Below are positions 46,991 to 55,478 of a stretch of 64,000 nucleotides of DNA, piece by piece. Position numbers and translations under genes: made by a program. Position 1 is the stretch's first letter; each line of letters opens with the position of its first letter. Under the pieces are notes generated by a model, which was not told the origin of the DNA, made no database searches, and was given only the letters and a program-made list of their open reading frames with translations. The DNA is from Butyrivibrio sp. (GTDB lineage Bacteria > Bacillota > Clostridia > Lachnospirales > Lachnospiraceae), in NCBI GenBank assembly GCA_014799955.1, contig JAAVHB010000048.1, positions 1-64,000 of the forward strand, read 5' to 3'.

Positions 46991-47140
46991 CTAATTCATA
47001 TTACGCTTAGAACTACTTATAAAATTGAATTTGAAATTAAATTTATCTCTTACTTCATTTTGGGCTTTTTTAATTATTTCAATAAGTTCTTTTTTACATG
47101 GCTCAGCTTCTTTTTTTGATACAAACTGAAAATGATTCAT
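46991..47140 (-). pseudogene. Truncated nucleotidyltransferase-like gene start
   Basis: Read on the minus strand from ATG 47140 (strong site GGAGGGGTTAAACA), 49 codons run MNHFQFVSKKEAEP to FISSSKRNMN and stop. They align over their length with the N-terminus of the protein at 29476-30138 (MKHDFQFISK to VGSYSRNMITYD), stopping right at the start of the catalytic motif. The rest of the gene is absent. It is therefore the 5' stub of a relative on the opposite flank of the island. Confidence 0.7.
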
Positions 47141-47187
47141 TGTTTAACCCCTCCAAGTTAATATGTGCCAATATTTATTTTATGAAA

Positions 47188-47226
47188 AAATAAAGCGATT
47201 CCAGTTTAAAAATACTGGAATCGCTT
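47188..47226 (-). terminator. Intrinsic terminator after the Sel1 gene
   Basis: A perfect 13-bp stem, 47193-47205 with 47214-47226, AAGCGATTCCAGT pairing its complement around 8 bases. On the minus strand it is followed by TATTTTTTC, so it ends the Sel1 transcript. Confidence 0.9.
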
Positions 47227-47263
47227 AAAATTATTCGAAGTGACAATGGTCAGGCTTACGGTC

Positions 47264-48514
47264 TCAACATCCTAAATTCCACCCTCCGAATAGCTCCGGA
47301 TTCATAAATACAACCGTCAGCTCGCATATTTCGCCGTCTTTGTCAATTCCCCAATAATCCGTATAATAGCCGTCGCCAAGACCTGACGCGAACATGGCAA
47401 TCTGCGAGCCGTCAAGCGGGTTGTGCCACATCAGCAAATCGCCGCCCGCTCTTTGGTAATTCGGCTCTTTTTGGTAGCTTTCGGCAAAGAGCGCCTCAAA
47501 ATAATCGTCGTAAATATTGCCGTTTTCGTGCTCCTTGTACCAGCCGGACAGAAAGGACCAGTAGCTTTCGGCGGCCTGTGCGTCGCAGAAACAAGCCATT
47601 CCGCACTCCACGGGAAATCCGGCAAAGGTGGTTTTCCATTCGCCGTCCTTCTGAATACGGCCGTTGGCAAGCTCGAATTTTACGGCTTCGCTTTCTTTGA
47701 TTTTCAGCCTTGCGCCGACGATGCGAAGTCCCGCCGTTTCGGAGCGCATAACCGAGACCTGAACGGGATAGCTTCCGGGAGAGATTGTTTTTTCCTTTAC
47801 GGATATGCTTCTCGGCTGCTGAAGATAACAAAGCGGGTCTGCCGTGATGAGCATTCCGGTAGCGAATTCGCAGTTGCCGAGAGTGTATTGGCTCATACCG
47901 CCGTCCGCTGCAAAAAGCCTGTTTGCGAAATCCGGTTCAAGCGTGTCCTTGCTTATAAATTTCAGGTTTTTTTCAAAAGCTTCCTGCAAAGGGCTTTTTT
48001 GAGAAGCTTTTTCGGCTTCTTCGTCAAGTTTTCGCTGTTCTTCGGCTTTATCCTTCCAGTATGCCGCCGCTTTTTTGTCTTTTTTAACACCGGTGCCGCT
48101 CCGGTACATACCGGAAACCTGAAGCATTGCGTCGGCGTTTCCGCCCTCGGCGGACTTAAGAAAATATTCAAAGCCTTTTTTCTCGTTCTTTTTAACACCG
48201 TAGCCCTTGCAGTAGGTCATTCCGAGATTGCCGAGCGCTATGGTGTTTCCGAGCGCGGCGGCGCGCTTGTAGTACCCGATTCCCTTTAAATAATCCGGCT
48301 CCGTGTATTCGCCCGCGCAGTATATGTAGCCTAGATCAAGCAGAGCGTCCTCCATTCCGCCGTCGGCAGCTCTTTCATAGTATTCTACAGCTTTTTGGAG
48401 GTCGGGTTTGATATTGTTTTCCTCCAAGCCGTCAAGATAAATATCTCCGAGGTACTTTAACGCCGGAAGCACGCCGTTTTCGGCGTCGCGTAATAATTTT
48501 TCAAAATCCAACAT
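47264..48514 (-). CDS. Sel1-repeat protein with C-terminal DUF4241-like domain
   Basis: A 416-residue protein starting at ATG 48514 behind AAGGAGAATGTC; a longer frame to 48568 runs through a repeat and lacks a site. Residues about 15-160 hold four Sel1/TPR-like repeats (AVEYYERAADGGMEDALLDLG; GIGYYKRAAALGNTIALGNLG; GFEYFLKSAEGGNADAMLQVS). The C-terminal part, about 215-416 with YTLGNCEFATGMLITADPL and FPVECGMACFCDAQAAESYW, resembles DUF4241. Role unknown; such combinations occur in immunity-like or signalling proteins. Confidence 0.78.
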   Translation of the reverse strand: MLDFEKLLRDAENGVLPALKYLGDIYLDGLEENNIKPDLQKAVEYYERAADGGMEDALLDLGYIYCAGEYTEPDYLKGIGYYKRAAALGNTIALGNLGMTYCKGYGVKKNEKKGFEYFLKSAEGGNADAMLQVSGMYRSGTGVKKDKKAAAYWKDKAEEQRKLDEEAEKASQKSPLQEAFEKNLKFISKDTLEPDFANRLFAADGGMSQYTLGNCEFATGMLITADPLCYLQQPRSISVKEKTISPGSYPVQVSVMRSETAGLRIVGARLKIKESEAVKFELANGRIQKDGEWKTTFAGFPVECGMACFCDAQAAESYWSFLSGWYKEHENGNIYDDYFEALFAESYQKEPNYQRAGGDLLMWHNPLDGSQIAMFASGLGDGYYTDYWGIDKDGEICELTVVFMNPELFGGWNLGC

Positions 48515-48520
48515 GACATT

Positions 48521-48562
48521 CTCCTTTAACATTCCCGCGAGGCACTGTGTGCCGGACGGGAC
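48521..48562 (-). repeat. RBS-proximal palindromic repeat, copy 4 (before the Sel1 gene)
   Basis: On the minus strand AAGTCCCGTCCGGC, a GCACACAGTGC spacer and CTCGCGGGAATG, then TTAAAGGAG, the Sel1 ribosome-binding site. Same design as the copies at 5549, 7529, 20755 and 48761. Confidence 0.7.
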
Positions 48563-48663
48563 TTGCAATTAACATACCTATTTATAAGAATTGTATATTA
48601 ATTTTCCCGCATTTGCAATTGCCGCTTGAAATTTTCCCGTGCTGAAAAATTTTTAAATTTATG

Positions 48664-48724
48664 TTGACATTTTATACCGCGCACGATATTATAGAGTCAA
48701 TCAATATTATACAACGTATAATAT
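48664..48724 (+). promoter_or_regulatory. padR promoter and palindromic operator
   Basis: TTGACA (48664-48669), 17 bases, TATTAT (48687-48692). Just past the expected start is a perfect palindrome, ATATTATA-CAACG-TATAATAT (48704-48724), well placed for autorepression by PadR. The right half also contains TATAAT, so a second promoter is possible. Confidence 0.65.
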
Positions 48725-48760
48725 TATACCGGACGCTTAAAGCGTTCTTAAGTTAAGGGA

Positions 48761-48846
48761 AGTCCCGTTCGGCGCAGCGAGGAAGGTCCCTCTCGGCACT
48801 CCGTGCCCTGAAGGAAGGTCGGCGCCTCGCGGGAATGTAAAGGAGG
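48761..48846 (+). repeat. RBS-proximal palindromic repeat, copy 5 (before padR)
   Basis: AGTCCCGTTCGGCG at 48761 and GGCGCCTCGCGGGAATG before AAAGGAGG, with an inserted extra unit (GTCCCTCTCGGCACTC, then CCGTGCCCTGAAGGAAGG). About 85 bases in total, the longest of the five copies. Confidence 0.75.
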
Positions 48847-48852
48847 AGCTTT

Positions 48853-49179
48853 ATGATTTTTCAGCTTGGTTCCGCGCTGTTGGACGCGTGCGTGCTTGCG
48901 GTGCTAAACCGCGGGGACACATACGGGTATGTGCTGACGCAGAATATAAAGGAGATTGTTGAAATCTCGGAATCAACACTGTACCCCGTTCTCAGGCGGC
49001 TGCAAAAGGACAACAGTCTGACAACCTATGATATGGCGTATCAGGGACGAAACAGACGCTACTATGCCATAACGCCGCAGGGAAAGGCCCGACTGGACTA
49101 TTATCTGGGTGAGTGGAATGATTATAAGTATAAGTTGGACAAAATTCTTTACGGAGGGAATGAAAATGAACAAGTATAA
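48853..49179 (+). CDS. PadR-family transcriptional regulator
   Basis: A 108-residue PadR regulator: winged helix with GDTYGYVLTQNIKEIVEISESTLYPVLRRL and the wing TTYDMAYQGRNRRYYAITPQGKARL. It is one of the short PadR proteins that pair with a DUF1700 membrane protein and a DUF4097 protein in Bacillota, exactly as here. The pair often answers envelope stress. The ATG follows AAAGGAGGAGC. It overlaps the DUF1700 gene by 14 bases. Confidence 0.92.
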   Translation: MIFQLGSALLDACVLAVLNRGDTYGYVLTQNIKEIVEISESTLYPVLRRLQKDNSLTTYDMAYQGRNRRYYAITPQGKARLDYYLGEWNDYKYKLDKILYGGNENEQV

Positions 49180-49741
49180 TTATCTGAACGCATTGAGCAA
49201 TATTATACAGAATGAGCTGCCTGCGGACGAATACAATAATGTCATGCAGTACTACAGCGAATATTTTGCGGATGCCGGAGTGGAAAAAGAGCAGGAGGTT
49301 ATGGAGGCGCTCGGAACACCCGAGGAACTGGCGGTAGGCATAATCGCGGAGCAGCGCGGAAAGCAGCCTGAGGAGGTTGTGGTGCGGACCAAAAGAAAGG
49401 GGCTTCCGGTCGGCTGGATTATCGCCATCGCAATTGTAGGCTCGCCCATATGGCTTGCGGTGTTTTGCGTGGCAATCGGTCTTGTGGCGTGCGCGTTCGC
49501 GTTGGTAGCGGCATTTGCGGCATTTGCTGTAAGCTTTGTAATCGGAGGCGTCGTGCTGATTGTCGGCGGAATCGCCAGACTGTTTTTATCGCCCGCCGAG
49601 GGGATGGTGGTTCTGGGAGCCGGATTTATTATGGAGGCTTTCGGAATAGCCCTTATGATGCTCAGTATTTTCCTGATAAGACTTACCGTAAACGGGATTA
49701 AGTCGTCAAGGGCAAAGAAAAAGGCAAGGAGGATGAGATAA
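49166..49741 (+). CDS. DUF1700 (HAAS) membrane protein
   Basis: About 191 residues from ATG 49166 behind ACGGAGGGAATGAAA; an upstream extension lacks a site. The N-terminal helical HAAS domain (YNNVMQYYSEYFADAG, VMEALGTPEELA) is followed by a basic KRKG stretch and three membrane helices (about 88-165), then a basic tail. It probably conveys a membrane signal to PadR. Its stop overlaps the next start (TAATG). Confidence 0.9.
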   Translation: MNKYNYLNALSNIIQNELPADEYNNVMQYYSEYFADAGVEKEQEVMEALGTPEELAVGIIAEQRGKQPEEVVVRTKRKGLPVGWIIAIAIVGSPIWLAVFCVAIGLVACAFALVAAFAAFAVSFVIGGVVLIVGGIARLFLSPAEGMVVLGAGFIMEAFGIALMMLSIFLIRLTVNGIKSSRAKKKARRMR

Positions 49742-50592
49742 TGAAAAAGATATTCGCGATTTTGGGAATTGTTATAGGCGCCTTTATTGTGGTCGGAGGG
49801 ACACTCATAGGCGTTGGCTTCGCGATGGGAGCAAAAAACAATATTAATTTGTTTAACGGTATTGTGAGTCTTGATTTCGGCAGACCTGAGCTTGTCAGGA
49901 TGGATTATAAGAATATTGAGGAATTTGATTCGCTGTATATCGATATGGATTACGGAAGTGTCGAGATTGTAAAGGGTGATGAGTATGCCGTTGAATACGA
50001 ACTGTATTCCGACAATATTGTCTGCGAGGTAGTCGGGGGAAAGCTTACCTTTAAGGAGCGGAGAAGAAACAATTTTGTAATGGGCTTTGATTTAGGATGG
50101 TTCGGATTCAGAAACAAGGGGAGTAGTTATCTCAAGGTTTATGTACCGGAGAATAGATTGCAGAACGTTGAAATATATACCGATATGGGAAGCGTGGATA
50201 TAAGCGGTATGTCATGTGAAAAGCTTACCGTCGAATGCGATATGGGCGCTATAGAATGTAAAAATGTTAATACCGGCAGACTGTATATAGACGCCGATAT
50301 GGGAGGCGTGAATTTTACAGGCACGGTCACCGACAAAATCGAGGCGGATGTTGATATGGGAAGCGTTTCGCTTGCGGGCTGGCTTGACTGTGACTTTGAC
50401 ATAGACGCCGATATGGGAAGCGTTGATATAGTAACATATTACAGCGCCGCTTCTTACCGCTGCAATTTTGATGTCGGAATGGGCGGAAAGGAAATCAGGG
50501 ACAACGGCGGAACCGACAGCGAAACGGTGCATTACATGAATATTGACTGTGACATGGGAGGCATAAGTGTAACGCATAAATCTGATAAGTAA
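49741..50592 (+). CDS. DUF4097 family putative adhesin
   Basis: A 283-residue protein with one N-terminal membrane segment (about residues 3-30) and a beta-rich extracellular domain. It holds a run of short repeats around DMG: MDYGSVEIV, TDMGSVDIS, CDMGAIECK, ADMGGVNFT, VDMGSVSLA, ADMGSVDIV, CDMGGISVT, spaced about 20 residues apart, which suggests a solenoid. It ends the padR operon before a terminator. Confidence 0.88.
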   Translation: MKKIFAILGIVIGAFIVVGGTLIGVGFAMGAKNNINLFNGIVSLDFGRPELVRMDYKNIEEFDSLYIDMDYGSVEIVKGDEYAVEYELYSDNIVCEVVGGKLTFKERRRNNFVMGFDLGWFGFRNKGSSYLKVYVPENRLQNVEIYTDMGSVDISGMSCEKLTVECDMGAIECKNVNTGRLYIDADMGGVNFTGTVTDKIEADVDMGSVSLAGWLDCDFDIDADMGSVDIVTYYSAASYRCNFDVGMGGKEIRDNGGTDSETVHYMNIDCDMGGISVTHKSDK

Positions 50593-50601
50593 CAAAAATA
50601 C

Positions 50602-50643
50602 AAGGCAGATGAATCGGGGGTATCACCCGGAATCATCTGCCTT
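50602..50643. terminator. Bidirectional terminator between DUF4097 and MATE genes
   Basis: AAGGCAGAT and ATCTGCCTT arms (50602-50610 and 50635-50643) with inner GGGGG and CCCGG segments, between two convergent genes. T-runs are modest on both sides. Confidence 0.75.
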
Positions 50644-50659
50644 TCCTTGCATTTTTGTT

Positions 50660-52054
50660 TCACTGACGCCCGGCAATTTTGGGCGTATTTATCTTTTTCC
50701 GGATTTTTTTGAGCAAAAAACATGCGATTAACGCTGTTGCGATTTCCGCAATGGGAAAGGTAAGCCATATTATCCGGCTTGACGCCGCTGTTTTTTGCGT
50801 TATTACGGCGAAGCCCCATGCTATAGGCAGTACAAATACAAGCTGTCTGCAAACCGAAACAATCAGGGACTCGATTCCGCCGTTTAACGCCTGGAACACT
50901 CCTTGGAGCGCAATATTAATTCCCGCGAATATAAAGCTGACGGAAATTATCCGCATCGCGCTTACAAACAAAGACTGCGTTTCACCGGAAAGACTGAACA
51001 CCGAAGAGAAGGGCAGTGCGAGCGCTTCCGTAAGCGCTGTTCCCGCAAGCAGTATAATCACCGTATAAAGCAGACCGTATTTTATTCCGCCGTCAATGCG
51101 CTTTTTATTGCCCATTCCGTAGGCAAAGGAAACAATTGGGGTTATAGCGTCGCGCAGACCGAACGCGGCGAAAAGTATAAACTGCTGGATTTTGTAAAAC
51201 AGCCCGTAAGCCGTTACCATCGCTTCGCTTACGGAAACCAGAATAATATTCAGACCGTACGTCATAACGGACATGAGGGCCTGTGCGATAATCGCCGGCA
51301 GACCGATGGAATAAATGTCCTTGATTACTCTGGCGGAGGGCTTGCAGTACGATATTTTTTTTGAAATGTTTTTGTTGAATTTCAAATGGAATATAAAAGC
51401 AAGGAGCCATGACACGCACTGTCCGATTACGGTTGCGTATGCGGCTCCGGCGGCTCCCATTGCGGGACAGCCGAGCCAGCCGTAAATCATAATTGGGTCC
51501 AGTATAATATTGGTAACGGCGCCCGTTATCTGCGCTATTGTGGAGCAGATTGGATGCCCGTCGGACTGGAGCAGCTTTTCGTAAATTGCAAAGAACGTGA
51601 TACCCGGAGAGACAACGCAGCATACGGTCAGGTAACGGACCGCCATATCATAAACTACGGGATTTGAGGTCTGCGTTGAGATGTAAAAACGCACGCCGAA
51701 TATGCCGAACAGCAAAAAAACGATGTAGATGACCAGAGCCAGAAACTGCGCGTTTCCCGCCGCCTGACTCGCTCTTTCCCTGTCGCCCTGTCCGAGAGAC
51801 TTGGCGACAAGCACATTCGTTCCGATACCTGTTCCTATGGCTATTGCAATCATGAGCATCTGGAACGGAAAAGCAAGAGTCAGGGCGTTTAACGCAAGCT
51901 CGCCGTTTTCCTTCATATTTGAAATAAAAGCGCTGTCAACAATGTTGTACAAAGCCTGAAGCATCAAAGATATTATCATGGGAACCCCCATTATGAGCAT
52001 CAGCTTTTTGACAGGCGTTTCCGCCATTCTGTCATTTTTTCCTGACTGATTCAT
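50660..52054 (-). CDS. MATE family efflux transporter
   Basis: A 464-residue, 12-helix MATE transporter (MepA/NorM-like DinF superfamily) that exports drugs or metabolites using Na+ or H+. The start is MNQSGKNDRMAETPVKKLMLIMGVPMIISLMLQ; IDSAFISN, a VDSAFI-type signature, follows, and NAQF and IIGQC-like repeats occur in the second half. The gene has a strong promoter but a terminator-like hairpin at its transcript start. The substrate is unknown. Confidence 0.93.
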   Translation of the reverse strand: MNQSGKNDRMAETPVKKLMLIMGVPMIISLMLQALYNIVDSAFISNMKENGELALNALTLAFPFQMLMIAIAIGTGIGTNVLVAKSLGQGDRERASQAAGNAQFLALVIYIVFLLFGIFGVRFYISTQTSNPVVYDMAVRYLTVCCVVSPGITFFAIYEKLLQSDGHPICSTIAQITGAVTNIILDPIMIYGWLGCPAMGAAGAAYATVIGQCVSWLLAFIFHLKFNKNISKKISYCKPSARVIKDIYSIGLPAIIAQALMSVMTYGLNIILVSVSEAMVTAYGLFYKIQQFILFAAFGLRDAITPIVSFAYGMGNKKRIDGGIKYGLLYTVIILLAGTALTEALALPFSSVFSLSGETQSLFVSAMRIISVSFIFAGINIALQGVFQALNGGIESLIVSVCRQLVFVLPIAWGFAVITQKTAASSRIIWLTFPIAEIATALIACFLLKKIRKKINTPKIAGRQ

Positions 52055-52088
52055 TGAATTTTAAAACCTCCTTGTTATATTAGGGCAC

Positions 52089-52171
52089 AAAAAAGCAGCG
52101 TGTAACAACTGGTTTTACGCAAATGCTACACGCTGTATCTGTGTTATATCACTCATTTCCGGATTTGTCAA
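52089..52171 (-). promoter_or_regulatory. MATE promoter with 5'-end terminator hairpin
   Basis: On the minus strand TTGACA (52171-52166), 17 bases, TATAAC (52148-52143). A 9-bp stem, CAGCGTGTA with TACACGCTG (52135-52127 and 52104-52096), begins about where the transcript should start and is followed by C then TTTTTT (52094-52089). This reads as an intrinsic terminator or attenuator ahead of the coding sequence. Confidence 0.7.
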
Positions 52172-52252
52172 GTGGGGTATATGACACGGTATGCGGGAGG
52201 CGCAATTTAAAATCAAAAATTAAAAAATACTACATTTAGTGTGATTTTCCTA

Positions 52253-52281
52253 TTGCATATACTATATATTGATGTTATACT
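52253..52281 (+). promoter_or_regulatory. Promoter of pflB
   Basis: TTGCAT (52253-52258), 17 bases, TATACT (52276-52281). Start near 52288, about 57 bases before pflB. Confidence 0.6.
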
Positions 52282-52344
52282 GTCAACAGACTGCCGAAAG
52301 AATTTCTCTGAGCAGCGTTAATACTATTTGGAGGAACAGCTATT

Positions 52345-54597
52345 ATGCCTGAAAGAAAAGAGTGGGAAGGTTTTAAAGGAAAAATCTGGAAAGTAGAAAT
52401 AAATACAAGAGATTTTATCCAGAATAATTATACACCGTATGACGGAAACGAGAGCTTTCTTGCCGGACCTACCGAGGCGACGGACAAGCTTTGGAATAAA
52501 TTGCAGGAGCTTCAGAAGGAGGAGCGCGCAAAGGGCGGCGTGCTTGACATGGACACGGATATAGTATCGTCGCTGACCTCGCACGGTGCGGGTTATATAA
52601 GCGAGGAGCTTAAAGCTCTTGAAAAGGTCGTGGGACTGCAGACGGACAAGCCTTTAAAAAGAGCCTTTATGCCATACGGCGGCATAAAAATGGCTGAGGA
52701 ATCCTGCGAAATGTACGGATATACGCCCGATTCAGAGCTTCACAAAATTTTTAATGTGTATCATAAAACGCACAATCAGGCAGTATTTGACGCTTATACG
52801 CCGGAGATGAGAAGGGCGCGCAAAAACAAGATTATGACCGGTCTGCCGGACACCTATGGCAGGGGCAGAATCGTCGGAGATTACAGGAGAGTCGCGCTCT
52901 ACGGCGTTGATTTTCTCATAGAGCAGAAGCAAAAGGACTTGGACGAGTGCGGCAACGGCACGATGAGCGAGAAGGTGATTCGTCTGCGGGAGGAAATTGC
53001 CGAGCAGATTAAGGCGCTCAAGGGAATGAAGGAAATGGCGGCTATTTACGGCTGCGATATTTCCGCCCCGGCGACAAACGCGCGCGAGGCGGTACAGTGG
53101 CTTTATTTCGGCTATCTCGCGGCAATCAAGACGCAGAACGGAGCTGCGATGAGCGTCGGGCGCGTATCGACATTTCTTGATATTTATATAAAAAGAGATA
53201 TGGACGCGGGAGTTCTTTCCGAGGCTGAGGCTCAGGAGCTGATTGACCACCTTACGATGAAATGCCGGATGGTCAAATTCGCGAGAATCAAATCCTACAA
53301 CGAGCTTTTTTCGGGCGACCCCGTGTGGGCGACGCTTGAGGTTGCGGGACTTGGGCAGGACGGACGCTCAATGGTGACAAAGACGGACTACCGCTTCCTT
53401 CATACGCTTGAAAATATGGGACCCTCGCCGGAGCCGAACCTCACGGTGCTCTACTCAAAGCGTCTGCCCGAAAATTTTCGCAGATACGCGGCATATATAT
53501 CAATAGCCACAAGCTCGATACAGTATGAGAACGACGACGTGATGAGACCGGTGTGGGGCGACGATTACTCCATATGCTGCTGCGTATCGGCGACGCAGAC
53601 AGGCAAGGAGATGCAGTTCTTCGGAGCGAGGGCAAACCTTGCGAAATGCCTTAACTACGCGATAAACGGCGGAGTTGATATGAAGAGCGGCGACCAGGTC
53701 GGGCCCAAATACGCTCCGATTACCTCGGAATATCTTGATTATGACGAGGTTATGGACAAATACGACATGATGATGGACTGGCTCGCGGGACTGTATGTTA
53801 ATACGCTGAATCTGATTCACTATATGCACGACAAATATTATTACGAGGCGGCTGAGATGGCGCTTATTGATACCGATGTAAGGCGCACCTTCGCGACGGG
53901 GATAGCGGGATTTTCCCATGTGGTGGATTCGCTCAGCGCGATAAAATACGCGAAAGTAAAGACAGTGCGCAACGAGGAGGGACTTGTCGTGGATTACGAG
54001 GTTGAGGGAGATTTTCCCCGCTACGGCAACGATGACGAGAGGGCGGATGAAATCGCGGTATGGCTCCTTAAAACCTTTATGGGCAAGCTCGAAAAATTTG
54101 AAACCTACCGTGATTCGGAGCCTACGACCTCAATCCTTACAATCACGTCAAACGTGGTTTACGGCAAGGCGACAGGCGCGCTTCCCGACGGGCGCAAGGC
54201 GGGCGAGCCGTTCGCGCCGGGCGCAAATCCGAGCTACGGAGCGGAGCGGAACGGACTTCTGGCGTCGCTTAACTCGGTTGCGAAGCTTCCGTATGAGTAC
54301 GCTCTCGACGGCATTTCCAATACGCAGACGATTCATCCCGACGCTCTCGGACATGACGAGGCGGAGCGCATAGACAACCTTGTCAGGGTTATGGACGGAT
54401 ATTTTGAGCAGGGAGCTCACCACCTGAACGTCAACGTATTCGGAACGGAAAGGCTTATCGACGCGATGGAGCATCCCGAGAAGGAGGAGTATGCCAATTT
54501 CACAATCCGCGTGTCGGGCTATGCGGTTAAATTCATTGATTTGACCAAGGAACAGCAGATGGACGTTATCGCGAGAACCTGTCACGGAAATCTTTAA
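52345..54597 (+). CDS. pflB: Formate C-acetyltransferase (pyruvate formate-lyase)
   Basis: A 750-residue glycyl radical enzyme that splits pyruvate with CoA to acetyl-CoA and formate in anaerobic growth. The catalytic cysteines are in [11 protein letters not shown] (about residues 411-413; three in a row instead of the usual ACC), and the radical glycine is in RVSGYAV at about residue 725. [19 protein letters not shown] flanks the active site. The start is [13 protein letters not shown] behind GGAGG. The activating enzyme gene follows after a hairpin. Confidence 0.97.
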   Translation: MPERKEWEGFKGKIWKVEINTRDFIQNNYTPYDGNESFLAGPTEATDKLWNKLQELQKEERAKGGVLDMDTDIVSSLTSHGAGYISEELKALEKVVGLQTDKPLKRAFMPYGGIKMAEESCEMYGYTPDSELHKIFNVYHKTHNQAVFDAYTPEMRRARKNKIMTGLPDTYGRGRIVGDYRRVALYGVDFLIEQKQKDLDECGNGTMSEKVIRLREEIAEQIKALKGMKEMAAIYGCDISAPATNAREAVQWLYFGYLAAIKTQNGAAMSVGRVSTFLDIYIKRDMDAGVLSEAEAQELIDHLTMKCRMVKFARIKSYNELFSGDPVWATLEVAGLGQDGRSMVTKTDYRFLHTLENMGPSPEPNLTVLYSKRLPENFRRYAAYISIATSSIQYENDDVMRPVWGDDYSICCCVSATQTGKEMQFFGARANLAKCLNYAINGGVDMKSGDQVGPKYAPITSEYLDYDEVMDKYDMMMDWLAGLYVNTLNLIHYMHDKYYYEAAEMALIDTDVRRTFATGIAGFSHVVDSLSAIKYAKVKTVRNEEGLVVDYEVEGDFPRYGNDDERADEIAVWLLKTFMGKLEKFETYRDSEPTTSILTITSNVVYGKATGALPDGRKAGEPFAPGANPSYGAERNGLLASLNSVAKLPYEYALDGISNTQTIHPDALGHDEAERIDNLVRVMDGYFEQGAHHLNVNVFGTERLIDAMEHPEKEEYANFTIRVSGYAVKFIDLTKEQQMDVIARTCHGNL

Positions 54598-54621
54598 AAT
54601 AAATATGTATTTTGCCTGAGC

Positions 54622-54652
54622 GCCCGCGGACTTTCTTAAACAGTCCGCGGGC
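54622..54652 (+). terminator. Stem-loop between pflB and pflA
   Basis: A perfect 11-bp GC-rich stem (GCCCGCGGACT with AGTCCGCGGGC, loop of 9) without a U-run. It more likely sets mRNA end or stability, giving more pflB than pflA, than full termination. Confidence 0.7.
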
Positions 54653-54675
54653 ATAATATTGAGGGAGGAAAAAAT

Positions 54676-55413
54676 ATGGGTTACGGCTATATTCATTCGA
54701 TAGAAACCTTCGGTTCGGTTGACGGACCGGGAATACGCTTTGTGATTTTTCTTACGGGCTGCAATATGCGCTGCCAGTTCTGCCACAATCCCGACACATG
54801 GGCGCTTGAGGGCGGAACCGAATATACGGTGGCGGAGCTTATCTCAAAAGCGCTGCGCTACCGCAGCTATTGGGGCGATGCGGGCGGAATCACGGTAAGC
54901 GGCGGCGAGCCGCTGCTGCAAATCGATTTTGTGACGGAGCTTTTTTGTATGGCAAAGGAAAAAGGAATCAACACCTGCCTTGACACCTCGGGACAGCCGT
55001 TTACAAGGGAGGAGCCTTTTTTCGGAAAATTTCGCGGATTACTTGAAGTAACGGATTTGGTGATGCTTGACATCAAGCATATGGATGATGAAAAGCACAG
55101 GATTTTAACAGGGCACGGAAACGGAAATGTTCTTGACTGCGCCCGCTATATGGATTCGGTCAATCAGAAAATGTGGCTCCGCCATGTGCTTGTAAGCGGG
55201 GGAGAAGCGCCAAGCGACGAGGATTCCCAGCTGAAAAGGCTTGCGGAATTTATCGGTACGCTTAAGAATGCCCAAAAGGTCGAGGTGCTTCCGTACCATA
55301 CCTTTGGGGTTCATAAATGGGAAAAGCTGGGAATACCGTACAGGCTTGACGGGGTAAATCCGCCCTTGCCGGAGCGTGTGGATAACGCAAAAAGAATACT
55401 CGGAATAATCTGA
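54676..55413 (+). CDS. pflA: Pyruvate formate-lyase activating enzyme
   Basis: A 245-residue radical SAM enzyme that makes the glycyl radical on PflB. The cluster cysteines Cys29, Cys33 and Cys36 are in TGCNMRCQFCHNPDTW, the family signature; GGEPLLQ and the YHTFGVHKWEKL tail are also conserved. It follows pflB behind GGGAGGAAAAAAT. Confidence 0.96.
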   Translation: MGYGYIHSIETFGSVDGPGIRFVIFLTGCNMRCQFCHNPDTWALEGGTEYTVAELISKALRYRSYWGDAGGITVSGGEPLLQIDFVTELFCMAKEKGINTCLDTSGQPFTREEPFFGKFRGLLEVTDLVMLDIKHMDDEKHRILTGHGNGNVLDCARYMDSVNQKMWLRHVLVSGGEAPSDEDSQLKRLAEFIGTLKNAQKVEVLPYHTFGVHKWEKLGIPYRLDGVNPPLPERVDNAKRILGII

Positions 55414-55478
55414 TTGTTCCCGGATAAAAAAAGTGCTATAATTTTCTATCATAAATAAGTGCAAGGAAGGTATATGCG

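Noticed and set aside
47423..48289. Plus-strand open frame of 288 codons
   Set aside because: It is the shadow of the Sel1-repeat gene; the sense strand has repeats, a start site and a terminator.
52101..52160. Possible leader peptide MSDITQIQRVAFA ending in the loop of the MATE hairpin
   Set aside because: Its ATG lies inside the promoter spacer, upstream of the expected transcript start, so it would not be transcribed from that promoter. A different start site would revive it.
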